Shown: positions 24,064-32,454 of the stretch, piece by piece
Layout of the letters: each line of letters begins with the position of its first letter
Position numbering within the stretch: position 1 is the first letter of the stretch
NCBI GenBank assembly: GCA_000411415.1
Contig: KE150450.1
Location: 255,787 to 319,786, forward strand
Direction: 5' to 3'
Length of the DNA stretch: 64,000 nt
Source of the DNA: Actinomyces sp. HPA0247
Lineage (GTDB): Bacteria; Actinomycetota; Actinomycetes; Actinomycetales; Actinomycetaceae
Notes under the pieces: generated by a model
Database searches by the model: none
What the model was told of the DNA's origin: nothing
What the model saw: only the letters and a program-made list of their open reading frames with translations
Program-made: the position numbers and the translations under genes

Positions 24064-26145
24064 ATGAACTTCCATTCCCTCTACGATCAGGGCTTTGCGC
24101 GCGTCGCCGCCGTGACCCTGCCCGTGCACCCCGCCCGCCCCTTCGAGAACGCGCGCGAGATCATCGACGCGGCCCGCCAGCTCGATGCGCGCGGCGTCGC
24201 CATGGGCGTCTTCCCCGAACTGTGCGTCTCCGGCTACGCCATCGACGACCTCCTCTTGCAGGACGTGCTCCTCGACAACGTCGAGAAGGCCCTGGCCACC
24301 ATCGTCGAGGCCAGCGCCGACCTGCTCCCCCTCCTCGTCGTCGGCGCACCCCTGCGCAAGGACAACGCCCTGTACAACTGCGCGGTCGCCATCCACCGCG
24401 GACGCGTCCTCGCGATCGTCCCCAAGTCGCACCTGCCCAACTACCGCGAGTTCTACGAAAAGCGCCACTTCGTCACCATGCCCCCGCGCGCCTGCGAGCG
24501 CATCGAAGTGCCCTGGGGCGGCGTCGAAGAATTCAGCGGCGGACCCGTGTGGGTCCCCTTCGGCCCAGTCCTCCTGTCCGCCGACGACGTGCCCGGCCTG
24601 ACGATCGGCATCGAAGTCTGCGAGGACATGTGGGTCCCCGTTACGCCATCCACGGAGCTGGCGCTCGCGGGTGCGACCGTCCTGGCGAACCTGTCCGCCT
24701 CCCCGATCACCGTCGGGCGCGGCGCGGACCGCGAGCTCATGGTGCGCTCGATTTCCTCGCGCTGCTGCGCGGCCTACGTGTACACGGCGGCCGGCATGGG
24801 CGAATCCAGCACGGACCTCGCATGGGACGGCGAAACCATGATTTACGAGGCCGGGGAGCGCCTCGCGATCGGCGAGCGCTTCCAGGAGGGCGCGCACATC
24901 ACGATCGCCGACGTGGACCTGGAGCGCCTGCGCACCGAGCGCAAGCGTCAGAACTCGTTCACGGACAACGCGCAGCGCTACTTCGCAGGTGACGAGCGCA
25001 TGGCCCCCCAAGAGGTTGAGTTCACGCTCGACCCGCCGCGCACCGACCTGGGCCTGGAGCGCTCCGTCAACCGCTTCCCCTTCGTCCCCAACGACCCGAC
25101 CCGCCTGGAACAGGACTGCTACGAGGCCTACAACATTCAGGTGGCCGGCCTCGTGCAGCGCCTGCGAGCGATCGGGAACCCGAAGATCGTCATCGGCGTC
25201 TCCGGCGGCTTGGATTCGACGCACGCGCTGGTCGTGGCCGCGCACGCGATGGACCTGCTGGGCCGTCCGCGCACGGACATCCTGTGCTACACACTGCCCG
25301 GCTTCGCCACCTCCGAACGCACGAAGACGAACGCGACCCGCCTGTGCGAGTACCTGGGCACCTCCTTCCAGGAGATCGACATCCGTCCGGCGGCCGCGCA
25401 GATGCTCGCCGACATCGGTCACCCCTACGGCGAGGGCGAGGCCACCTACGACGTGACCTTTGAGAACGTCCAGGCGGGCCTGCGCACCGACTACCTGTTC
25501 CGCCTGGCCAACCACCTGAGTGGCATCGTGCTGGGCACGGGCGACCTGTCCGAGCTGGCACTGGGCTGGTGCACGTACGGCGTGGGCGACCAGATGAGCC
25601 ACTACGCGGTCAACACGGGCGTGCCCAAGACCCTCATGCAGCACCTGATCCGCTGGGTCGTCGCCTCCAAGCAGTTCGACGAGCGCGTCGGCGAGGTCCT
25701 CCTGTCGATCCTGCACACGGAGATCTCCCCCGAGCTGGTTCCCGCCAAGCCGGGCGAGAAGATGCAGTCCACGCAGGACAAGATCGGTCCCTACAACCTG
25801 CAGGATTTCACGCTGTACTACGTGCTGCGCCGCGGCGCGCGCCCCTCGAAGATCGCTTTCCTGGCCGAGAAGGCCTGGTCGGACGCCTCGGTCGGCTCCT
25901 GGCCGGTCGGCTTCCCCGAGGAGGACAAGGTCGCGTACTCGCTGGACGAGATCGTCAAGTGGGAGCGCCTGTTCCTGTGGCGTTTCTTCAGCCAGCAGTT
26001 CAAGCGCAGCGCGCTTCCCAACGGCCCGAAGGTCATGGCCGGCGGCTCACTGTCCCCGCGCGGGGATTGGCGCATGCCGTCGGACGTGTCGGGGGCGGAT
26101 TGGGTCGCCGAACTCGACGAGGCCGTGAAGGGCCTGGTCGACTAA
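24064..26145 (+). CDS. nadE: Glutamine-dependent NAD+ synthetase
   Basis: A 693-residue enzyme of the two-domain type. The N-terminal nitrilase-like glutaminase domain (residues 10-280) carries Glu ('FPELCVSGYAIDD'), Lys ('VPKSHLPNYREFYE') and Cys ('GIEVCEDMW'). The C-terminal synthetase domain has the P-loop 'GVSGGLDSTHALVVA', 'TGDLSELALGWCTYG' and 'KPGEKMQSTQDKIGPY'. It amidates nicotinic acid adenine dinucleotide to NAD+. AAAGGAG precedes ATG 24064. Likely cotranscribed with nrtR and controlled by it. Confidence 0.96.
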   Translation: MNFHSLYDQGFARVAAVTLPVHPARPFENAREIIDAARQLDARGVAMGVFPELCVSGYAIDDLLLQDVLLDNVEKALATIVEASADLLPLLVVGAPLRKDNALYNCAVAIHRGRVLAIVPKSHLPNYREFYEKRHFVTMPPRACERIEVPWGGVEEFSGGPVWVPFGPVLLSADDVPGLTIGIEVCEDMWVPVTPSTELALAGATVLANLSASPITVGRGADRELMVRSISSRCCAAYVYTAAGMGESSTDLAWDGETMIYEAGERLAIGERFQEGAHITIADVDLERLRTERKRQNSFTDNAQRYFAGDERMAPQEVEFTLDPPRTDLGLERSVNRFPFVPNDPTRLEQDCYEAYNIQVAGLVQRLRAIGNPKIVIGVSGGLDSTHALVVAAHAMDLLGRPRTDILCYTLPGFATSERTKTNATRLCEYLGTSFQEIDIRPAAAQMLADIGHPYGEGEATYDVTFENVQAGLRTDYLFRLANHLSGIVLGTGDLSELALGWCTYGVGDQMSHYAVNTGVPKTLMQHLIRWVVASKQFDERVGEVLLSILHTEISPELVPAKPGEKMQSTQDKIGPYNLQDFTLYYVLRRGARPSKIAFLAEKAWSDASVGSWPVGFPEEDKVAYSLDEIVKWERLFLWRFFSQQFKRSALPNGPKVMAGGSLSPRGDWRMPSDVSGADWVAELDEAVKGLVD

Positions 26146-26205
26146 AGCATCGCGTCGCTCGGGCCGATTGCACAGGCGCGAGCGAATGCGATCAGCACAC
26201 ACGCC

Positions 26206-26262
26206 GTCGAGGCCCTTGGGAACCACGGAGACAGCGATCCGTTGCGTCCCGAGGGCCTCGAC
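26206..26262 (+). terminator. Long inverted repeat after nadE
   Basis: Arms of 16 bases, GTCGAGGCCCTTGGGA (26206-26221) and TCCCGAGGGCCTCGAC (26247-26262), with one mismatch. Probably the nadE terminator, though the 25-base loop is long. Confidence 0.5.
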
Positions 26263-26291
26263 TCGCACCTCCGTCATATCCCTCCCAGCCG

Positions 26292-26297
26292 TAGAAT
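26292..26297 (+). promoter_or_regulatory. Candidate -10 box TAGAAT before U2
   Basis: TAGAAT preceded by CAGCC; the same hexamer after GGCCG occurs before the immunity gene at 2916. The -35 is not clear. Confidence 0.35.
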
Positions 26298-26323
26298 TCG
26301 CCCATTAGTCAGGAGGCGACACG

Positions 26324-27199
26324 ATGCCCATCGCTATCAACGGAAACGTCAACGGAACTCAGATTTGGATACCCGACCACCACTGGTGGGATAACCCGTT
26401 CCTCTGGCCGCTCCCCAAGCGGCCCGAGGACGGGCAGCTCGACTGGGAGCGCCTCTTCCCCCATCAACGCGACGTTGTCCGTCGTTTTTCGTCGATCTTG
26501 CGCACGCTGTGGGGACTGCCCCCGGAGCTGCCGCCGGTTCCCTACCAGCCCTTCGGAACGCCGAGTCCGCAGGGGTGGGTAATGCCCCTGGACATGGGCA
26601 GTCGAGCCTACCTGCAGATTGGCGGGATGCGCTGCGGCGGCTTTATCCAATCCCATCACCCCGTTCGAGGAACGGACACATTTGCGCTGCTCATCGACTT
26701 CGGAGCTGGCAACCCCTGGTTCGTTCTGCGCGCAGATGGCCGTCCCTGGCACGACAATCCGCGCGCTAATCACACACGAGCAGCCTCCGTACAAGTGAAC
26801 GTTCTCGCGTGGCAGGCCACCACAAAACGGGTCTTGCCTGATAGCACGATCGACATCATCCCCCAGACCCTCCCTACGTGGGTGCGCACCATCTACCCAG
26901 AACGGAACCGCGACGACTCATCTCTCTACGGCACTCTCGAGTCTCTGCCTGCACCGGTCGAGGATCGCATCGAGGTTCAGGATGTCCCCGTGTGGTGGAA
27001 GGGATTGCACAACCAGCTCTGGAAGCACTTCCTGCGACCAGATCCCCAGAAACCAGAGAGCCTCCCCTACGGAGCGAACTCGATCGAGGAGGAGAATGCC
27101 TTCCAATGCATCACCCAGTACGGGTACCTCGTCAAGGACTGGACGGAACCCTACGAACCCAATCCTCGTTTGGCGGCACGCTTCGAGGAGCAGGATTGA
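26324..27199 (+). CDS. Unknown protein U2, paralogue of U1
   Basis: A 291-residue protein, colinear with U1 (5870-6754) over its full length. Identical stretches include 'KRPEDGQLDWERLFPHQRDV' and 'YQPFGTPSPQGWVMP'. 'SHHPVRGT', 'NPWFV.RADG.PWH', 'DVPVWWK' and 'WKHFL' are also shared. AGGAGG precedes ATG. Unlike U1 it has no toxin remnant or ART-like partner beside it, so if U1 is an immunity protein, U2 is an orphan one. It lies between nadE and the siderophore operon. No recognised domain. Confidence 0.5.
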   Translation: MPIAINGNVNGTQIWIPDHHWWDNPFLWPLPKRPEDGQLDWERLFPHQRDVVRRFSSILRTLWGLPPELPPVPYQPFGTPSPQGWVMPLDMGSRAYLQIGGMRCGGFIQSHHPVRGTDTFALLIDFGAGNPWFVLRADGRPWHDNPRANHTRAASVQVNVLAWQATTKRVLPDSTIDIIPQTLPTWVRTIYPERNRDDSSLYGTLESLPAPVEDRIEVQDVPVWWKGLHNQLWKHFLRPDPQKPESLPYGANSIEEENAFQCITQYGYLVKDWTEPYEPNPRLAARFEEQD

Positions 27200-27282
27200 T
27201 AATGAGCCAATAACCCGTCATGGCATATAACGGGCCTGGTCGACTGACCTGACACACGCTCGGCAAGCCGAGCTGTTTCCTG

Positions 27283-27312
27283 AGGGGCGGTGCTCACGCG
27301 AGCACCGCCCCT
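27283..27312 (+). terminator. Terminator of U2
   Basis: Perfect 13-base arms AGGGGCGGTGCTC and GAGCACCGCCCCT around ACGC. Confidence 0.75.
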
Positions 27313-27435
27313 TGGCATACGCACAGCGGTCATTTCCGGGCCTCATCAGTCCATACACCCCCTGCACCCCCCCTCGAAACTATGCAGGTTTTCACACGCA
27401 CGGGACCTTAAATTTCTGTAAGGTTAGTTTGACAG

Positions 27436-27454
27436 TTAGGTAAGCCTTGCTTTT
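27436..27454 (+). promoter_or_regulatory. Iron box (DtxR/IdeR-type) before the siderophore operon
   Basis: TTAGGTAAGCCTTGCTTTT matches the left half and centre of the DtxR consensus TTAGGTTAGCCTAACCTAA. A second partial half-site (AAGGTTAG) overlaps just upstream. Predicts repression by iron-loaded DtxR/IdeR. Confidence 0.65.
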
Positions 27455-27492
27455 CCTATTTCAGCCCCAACACAGATACTCTCGACGGAGAA

Positions 27493-28509
27493 ATGATGTC
27501 TCGTACGACCACCTCCCTGGCCGCCATCGCCGCCATTGCCGCACTCGGGCTGGCCGCATGTTCTTCCGGCGCCACCACTTCTTCCTCCCAGTCCTCCGCT
27601 TCGCCGAGCGAGACCACGCAGGCCACCCAGGCCTCGTCCGTGAGCATCGAAGCAAACGATGGCACGGTCGAGATCAAGCTGCCCGTGACCCGCGCCGCCT
27701 CCCTTGACAACCGCACCTTCGAGGTGCTGCAGCAGTGGGATGTTCCGCTCGTCGCCGTCCCCAAGAAGCTGATCCCCTCCACCGTCACCGCGTACAACGG
27801 CGATGACATCGCCGACGTGGGCATGCACCGCGACCCCAACCTGGAGGCCCTGGTCGCCGCCGAACCTGACCTGATCATCTCCGGTCAGCGCTTCTCCAAG
27901 TTCGACGAGCAGATCAAGGAACTCGCGCCCGACGTCCCGCTCATCAACCTGGAGCCGCGCGAGGGCCAGCCCTTCGATCAGGAGCTCATCCGCGAGGTCA
28001 CCGACCTGGGTGAGATCTTCGGCAAGCAGGACGAAGCCAAGAAGCTCGTCGACGACTTCAACGCCTCGATCGAGCGCGCCAAGAAGGCCTACGACGGCTC
28101 CTCGACCGTCATGGCGGTAGACGTCTCCGGCGGCAACATCGGCTACGTCGCCCCCGGCAAGGGCCGCACGTGGGGCCCGGTCTTCGACCTTCTCGGCCTG
28201 AAGCCCGCCCTCGAGGTCGAGGGTGCGACCGACTCGCACACCGGTGACGACATCTCCGTCGAGGCCATCGCCGAGGCCAACCCGGCGTGGATCTTCGTCC
28301 TCGACCGCGACGCCGCCATCACCAAGGACGGCTCCAACACCCCGGCCGAGACCGTCATCAACGACAACGCCGCCCTGCAAAACGTCGCCGCGCTGCAGAA
28401 CAAGCACGTCGTGTACGCGCCCAACGACACGTACACCAACGAGTCCATCATCACCTACACGGAGATCTTCAACTCCATCGCGGACGCCTTCGAAGCCGCG
28501 AAGAAGTGA
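27493..28509 (+). CDS. Siderophore ABC transporter, substrate-binding lipoprotein
   Basis: A 338-residue lipoprotein. The signal peptide ends in lipobox 'LGLAACSS' (Cys about residue 23), followed by a Ser/Thr-rich spacer. The body is a class III (FatB/CeuE-type) binding protein: 'FEVLQQWDVPLVAVPK', 'DPNLEALVAAEPDLIISGQR', 'GKGRTWGPVFDLLGLKPAL' and 'ANPAWIFVLDRDAAI'. It captures ferric siderophores at the membrane surface. The next three genes encode two permeases and an ATPase. An ATG doublet at 27493/27496 leaves one residue of start ambiguity. Confidence 0.9.
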   Translation: MMSRTTTSLAAIAAIAALGLAACSSGATTSSSQSSASPSETTQATQASSVSIEANDGTVEIKLPVTRAASLDNRTFEVLQQWDVPLVAVPKKLIPSTVTAYNGDDIADVGMHRDPNLEALVAAEPDLIISGQRFSKFDEQIKELAPDVPLINLEPREGQPFDQELIREVTDLGEIFGKQDEAKKLVDDFNASIERAKKAYDGSSTVMAVDVSGGNIGYVAPGKGRTWGPVFDLLGLKPALEVEGATDSHTGDDISVEAIAEANPAWIFVLDRDAAITKDGSNTPAETVINDNAALQNVAALQNKHVVYAPNDTYTNESIITYTEIFNSIADAFEAAKK

Positions 28510-28524
28510 CCCCCTGACACACAA

Positions 28525-28554
28525 GCGGGTGCCGCCCCTCGGGGCGGCACCCGC
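28525..28554 (+). terminator. Strong hairpin between binding protein and permease genes
   Basis: Arms of 14 bases, GCGGGTGCCGCCCC and GGGGCGGCACCCGC, around TC, then CACCCCGTTTTCC. Within an operon this would act as a partial terminator or 3' end stabiliser, raising binding-protein output over the membrane components. Confidence 0.7.
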
Positions 28555-28567
28555 ACCCCGTTTTCCT

Positions 28568-29620
28568 ATGACGCACTCCCCCACCACCACACCTCCCGCG
28601 GACACCGCCACGCGCGAGGCTTCAACAAGCGAAGCCCCCACGCGCGAGGCCACCCCGGCCTCGTCGAAGCGTCGCCCCCTGGCGCTCGCTGTGGCCACGC
28701 TCGCCGTGGCTGCACTCCTCGTCCTGTCGCTGTCCACCGGCGAATACTCGATCCTCTCCCAAGATGACGGCTGGCAGATTTTCCTCGCCGTTCGCGTGCC
28801 TCGCACGATCGCGCTCGTCCTGTCAGGCGCCGCGATGTCGATGAGCGGCCTGGTCATGCAGCTGGTCACCCAGAACCGCTTCGCCGAACCCTCCACGACG
28901 GGCACGACCGAGTGGGCGGGCCTCGGCCTGCTCGTCATCATGATCGTGTGGCCCGGCGCCCCAATCCTGGTGCGCATGACCTGCGCGATCGTCTTCGCGT
29001 TCGTGGGAACCATGGTGTTTTTCGCGCTGCTGCGTCGCGTCTCGCTGCGATCCTCGCTGCTCGTGCCGATCATGGGCATGATGCTCGGCGCGGTCGTCTC
29101 GGCGATCTCGACGTTCCTGGCGCTCGAAACGAACACTCTCCAGAGTGTGTCGGTGTGGTTCCAGGGGTCCTTCACCTCGGTGTACGAGGGCCAGTACGAG
29201 GTCCTGTGGATCGTCGCCCTCGTCGTCGCAATCGTGTTCGTCATGGCGGACCGCCTGACGGCCGTGTCCCTCGGCGAGGACATCGCGGTGTCGCTTGGCG
29301 TCAACTATCACCGCATGGTCCTCATCGCGACGGGGCTCGTGGCCGTGGCCACCGGCGTCGTCACCGTCGTCGTCGGATCGCTTCCCTTCCTGGGCCTCAT
29401 CGTTCCCAACCTCGTGTCCATGTCGATGGGTGACAACCTGCGCACGAACCTGCCGTGGGTATGTCTGGCGGGCATCGCGCTCGTGACGGTCACGGACCTA
29501 CTCGCGCGCACGATCATCTCCCCCTTCGAGATGCCCGTCTCGGTCATCCTGGGCGTCCTCGGATCCTTCGTCTTCATCGCGCTCGTCCTGCGCCAGGCCA
29601 GGAAGGGGGCCACCCTATGA
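28568..29620 (+). CDS. Siderophore ABC transporter permease 1 (FecCD family)
   Basis: A 350-residue membrane protein. ATG 28568 gives a hydrophilic tail of about 36 residues before helix 1 ('LALAVATLAVAALLVLSLS'). FecCD motifs: 'RVPRTIALVLSGAAMSMSGLVMQ', 'EPSTTGTTEWAGLG', 'GSLPFLGLIVPNLVSM'. The N-terminal tail contains 'ATPASSKRR', encoded by a CCCCGGCCTCGTC element. The stop overlaps the next start (ATGA, 29617). Confidence 0.9.
   Translation: MTHSPTTTPPADTATREASTSEAPTREATPASSKRRPLALAVATLAVAALLVLSLSTGEYSILSQDDGWQIFLAVRVPRTIALVLSGAAMSMSGLVMQLVTQNRFAEPSTTGTTEWAGLGLLVIMIVWPGAPILVRMTCAIVFAFVGTMVFFALLRRVSLRSSLLVPIMGMMLGAVVSAISTFLALETNTLQSVSVWFQGSFTSVYEGQYEVLWIVALVVAIVFVMADRLTAVSLGEDIAVSLGVNYHRMVLIATGLVAVATGVVTVVVGSLPFLGLIVPNLVSMSMGDNLRTNLPWVCLAGIALVTVTDLLARTIISPFEMPVSVILGVLGSFVFIALVLRQARKGATL
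28653..28665 (+). repeat. CCCCGGCCTCGTC element, forward
   Basis: Exact copy inside the hydrophilic N-terminal tail of permease 1. Confidence 0.7.
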
Positions 29621-30702
29621 GCGCCCTGCCCTCCGCCGCGCACCCCGACGCCGTCCCCGCTTCCCCGGCCCCGGCCTCGTCCGCGCGCACGAAGCACCCC
29701 GCCCGACGCACGGGCGCGTTCACGTCCCCAGCTGCCCGGCGCCGCTGGTGGATCCTCTTCGGTGTCGCGTGCGCGGTCGCGATCCTCGCCTGCATCGGCC
29801 TCATCGCGTGGAAGAACCCCGCGCAATTCGGCACCCCCGTGTTCTGGAGGCTCGCCCGCCGGCGCGCCTTCGCGGTCCTCGCGATCGCCATCGTGGCGGT
29901 GTGCCAGGGCATGGCGACGGTCGCCTTCCAGACGGTGGCGAACAACCGCATTATCACGCCCTCAATCCTCGGGTTTGAGTCCCTGTACCGGGCGATCCAC
30001 ACTTCCACGATCTTCTTCCTGGGCGTCGCCGGCCTCAACGCGTCGGCGACCGTCGGGAACTTCGTCGGGCAGCTCGCCCTCATGATTGCTCTGACGCTCG
30101 CGCTCTACTCGTGGCTGCTCACCTCGCAGCGAGCCTCGATGCACGCGATGCTCCTCATTGGCGTCATGCTGGGCGCGGGCCTCGGGTCGATCTCCACGTT
30201 CATGCAGCGCCTCCTCACGCCCTCGGAGTTCGACGTGCTGACCGCGCGCCTCTTCGGGTCGATCGCGAACGCACAGAAGGAGTATTTCCCGATCGCGGTT
30301 CCGCTCGTCGCGGTCGCGGCGATCGCCCTCGTGGCGCTCACCCGCCAGCTTTCGGTGCTCTCGCTCGGACGCGAGACGGCCACGAACCTGGGCCTGAATC
30401 ACCGTCGCACATCCGTGCTCGTCCTCGTCCTGGTGTCGATCCTGATGGCAACGTCGACCGCGCTCGTGGGTCCCATGACGTTCCTCGGGTTCCTCGTGGC
30501 CACGCTGGCCTACCAGTTCTCCGATACACACGATCACCGCTACATCTTCGCGATGTCCGTCGCCCTGGGCGCAGCGATCCTGGCCAGCGCGTACTTCGTC
30601 ATGAATCACGTGTTCAACACGCAGGGCGTCGTTTCCATCATCATCGAGTTCGTCGGCGGACTCGCGTTCATCGTCACTATTTTGCGGAAGGGCCGCCTGT
30701 GA
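29617..30702 (+). CDS. Siderophore ABC transporter permease 2 (FecCD family)
   Basis: A 361-residue membrane protein. ATG 29617 overlaps the preceding stop. A hydrophilic Pro/Ala/Ser tail of about 45 residues precedes helix 1 ('WWILFGVACAVAILACIGL'). Family motifs: 'VCQGMATVAFQTVANNRIITPSILGFESLY', 'VGPMTFLGFLVATLAYQ'. The tail holds 'APASSARTK', again from the repeated element. The stop overlaps the GTG of the ATPase gene (GTGA). Confidence 0.9.
   Translation: MSALPSAAHPDAVPASPAPASSARTKHPARRTGAFTSPAARRRWWILFGVACAVAILACIGLIAWKNPAQFGTPVFWRLARRRAFAVLAIAIVAVCQGMATVAFQTVANNRIITPSILGFESLYRAIHTSTIFFLGVAGLNASATVGNFVGQLALMIALTLALYSWLLTSQRASMHAMLLIGVMLGAGLGSISTFMQRLLTPSEFDVLTARLFGSIANAQKEYFPIAVPLVAVAAIALVALTRQLSVLSLGRETATNLGLNHRRTSVLVLVLVSILMATSTALVGPMTFLGFLVATLAYQFSDTHDHRYIFAMSVALGAAILASAYFVMNHVFNTQGVVSIIIEFVGGLAFIVTILRKGRL
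29669..29681 (+). repeat. CCCCGGCCTCGTC element, forward
   Basis: Exact copy inside the N-terminal tail of permease 2, with a partial copy (CCCCGGCC) abutting it. Confidence 0.7.
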
Positions 30703-31454
30703 TCTCCATCGATTCCGTCGTCAAGCAATACTCGCCGTCGGTGCGCATCGGCGCGGTCTCCCTGGACATTCCCAAGGGCGGCATCACGGCGCTCGTGGGC
30801 CCCAACGGCGCCGGCAAGTCCACGATCCTCACCATGATCGGGCGCCTCCTGGGCATCGACGAGGGCACGATCGAGGTCGGCGGCCTCAACGTGGCCACGA
30901 CCAAGTCCGCTGAGCTGGCACGCACCCTGTCGATCCTGCGCCAGGAGAACCACTTCATTTCGCGCCTGACAGTGCGTCAGCTGGTGGGTTTCGGGCGCTT
31001 CCCCCACTCGAAGGGACGCCTCAGCGCCGAGGACGAGGCCATCATCGACCGCTACATCGGCTTCCTCGACCTGGAAGAACTTGAGGGACGCTACCTGGAT
31101 CAGCTCTCGGGCGGCCAGCGCCAGCGTGCCTACGTCGCCATGGTGCTCGCCCAGGAGACCGAGTACGTCCTGCTGGACGAGCCCCTCAACAACCTGGACA
31201 TCGCGCGCAGCGTCGAGATGATGCGCATGCTGGAGCGAGCGGCCCGCGAGTTTTCGCGCACGATCGTCATCGTCCTGCACGACATCAACTTCGCGGCGCG
31301 CTACGCCTCGCAGATCTGCGCGCTCAAGGACGGGAGGGTCGCCTTCATGGGCACGCCCGAGGAGATCATGCGCGAGGAGATCCTCACCGACATCTTCGAC
31401 ACCCCCGTCACCGTCGTTCCCGGCCCGCACGGCCCGATCGCCTGCTACTTCTAA
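30699..31454 (+). CDS. Siderophore ABC transporter ATPase
   Basis: A 251-residue ATPase with a GTG start overlapping the permease stop. Walker A 'GPNGAGKST', Q-loop 'LRQENHF', signature 'LSGGQRQRAYVAMVLAQE', Walker B 'YVLLDEPLNNLD', and the switch His in 'VLHDINFA'. Closest to the FepC/CeuD-type siderophore ATPases. It energises the two FecCD permeases. Confidence 0.93.
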   Translation: MISIDSVVKQYSPSVRIGAVSLDIPKGGITALVGPNGAGKSTILTMIGRLLGIDEGTIEVGGLNVATTKSAELARTLSILRQENHFISRLTVRQLVGFGRFPHSKGRLSAEDEAIIDRYIGFLDLEELEGRYLDQLSGGQRQRAYVAMVLAQETEYVLLDEPLNNLDIARSVEMMRMLERAAREFSRTIVIVLHDINFAARYASQICALKDGRVAFMGTPEEIMREEILTDIFDTPVTVVPGPHGPIACYF

Positions 31455-31554
31455 GCGGGGCTGGTTCGCGCTTTTCTCGGAGGCCAACGTTTCCGCCCGC
31501 CGCTGCCCGCCCGACGTTTCCGCCCGCCTCAGCGGCGACGAGGCTGGGGCCGGG

Positions 31555-31560
31555 TAGAAT
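31555..31560 (+). promoter_or_regulatory. Candidate -10 box TAGAAT
   Basis: TAGAAT about 57 bases before the GTG of the small membrane protein gene; -35 unclear. A mismatched copy of the repeated element (GACGAGGCTGGGG) lies just upstream. Confidence 0.35.
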
Positions 31561-31616
31561 GGTCGCGCGGCCCCTCGTGAAACGGCCGTGAAACGCTCAT
31601 CTTCCAAGGGGTTCCC

Positions 31617-31973
31617 GTGCACGTCGGACTGATCGCCGTCTTCCTGCTTCTCGCTCTCGCTCTCATCGCGGGCGGCCTCTACCTCTTCATGTCCGGGCTA
31701 ACCGCACGCGCCGGCGTGTGCCGCCCGCCCCTGGGGCTGCGCCTTCAGGGCGTCGAGCCGGGCTCGCAGGACTGGGAGCGCGCGCATCGTGCCGCCTGGC
31801 CGATCCTCTTCGGCGGCGGCGTCCTGGGCACCGCCCACGGCATCGCCCTGGCCGCCACGACCCTCATGGACGCGCGCATCTCCGTGCCCATCGTCTTCAT
31901 CGTCTCGGGACTCATCGTCGAGGTCGGCCTCTGGCTCGTCGCCAAGGGCGCCGGAAAGGCGTCGCTGAAGTAA
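31617..31973 (+). CDS. Small membrane protein of unknown function
   Basis: A 118-residue protein with GTG start and AAGGGG upstream. Three hydrophobic segments: residues 4-24, about 58-76 and 86-106, with a polar loop between the first two ('RLQGVEPGSQDWERAH'). No family recognised. It is a single-gene unit between the siderophore operon and a convergent cupin gene; the shared terminator at 32023-32064 follows. Confidence 0.6.
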   Translation: MHVGLIAVFLLLALALIAGGLYLFMSGLTARAGVCRPPLGLRLQGVEPGSQDWERAHRAAWPILFGGGVLGTAHGIALAATTLMDARISVPIVFIVSGLIVEVGLWLVAKGAGKASLK

Positions 31974-32022
31974 CGCCTCGCGGGGCGCCGATGCCCCGCT
32001 CACCCGCCGCGGATACGACAAA

Positions 32023-32064
32023 CGGGCCCCGGCCTCGTGCATCACCTCACGAGGACGGGACCCG
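32023..32064. terminator. Bidirectional terminator containing the repeated element
   Basis: Arms CGGGCCCCGGCCTCGTG (32023-32039) and CACGAGGACGGGACCCG (32048-32064), two mismatches, between two convergent genes. The left arm includes CCCCGGCCTCGT. Confidence 0.7.
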
Positions 32065-32082
32065 CCGCACAGTGTCGGAGCC

Positions 32083-32454
32083 TCAGGCCTTGGGGCGCTC
32101 GCGGCGATCCAGCATGTACAGGGCCATCTTCGAGGGCTCGAGCGCGCGCACGGCGTGCGGCAGGCGCGTGCCGAAGTGGATGACGTCGCCGGGCTTGAGG
32201 ACAACGGTGCGACCGTCGGCCTCAATTTCGAGAGCGCCCTCGAGGGTGTGCAGGATGACGGGCATCGCAGCGGTGTGCTCGCTGAGGATCTCGTCCTTAT
32301 CAAAGCTGAAGAGCACCAGGCGCACGCCCTCAGCGTGCATGACGGTACGCGACACCGTGGCTTCCTCGTTGACCTGGATCATCGAGGCGATGTCCTGCAG
32401 GTCCGTCATGATGGGCGTGGGGACCTCGGTGTTCGAATCGAGGGACAGGCTCAT
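32083..32454 (-). CDS. Cupin-domain protein
   Basis: A 123-residue protein. Single beta-barrel cupin: 'LFSFDKDEILSEHTAAMPVILHTLEGALEI' then 'LKPGDVIHFGTRLPHAVRA', matching cupin motifs 1 and 2 with metal-binding His and Glu. ATG 32454 overlaps the stop of the methyltransferase gene (ATGA). Substrate unknown; its pairing with a methyltransferase suggests a common substrate or a sensor role. Confidence 0.75.
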   Translation of the reverse strand: MSLSLDSNTEVPTPIMTDLQDIASMIQVNEEATVSRTVMHAEGVRLVLFSFDKDEILSEHTAAMPVILHTLEGALEIEADGRTVVLKPGDVIHFGTRLPHAVRALEPSKMALYMLDRRERPKA

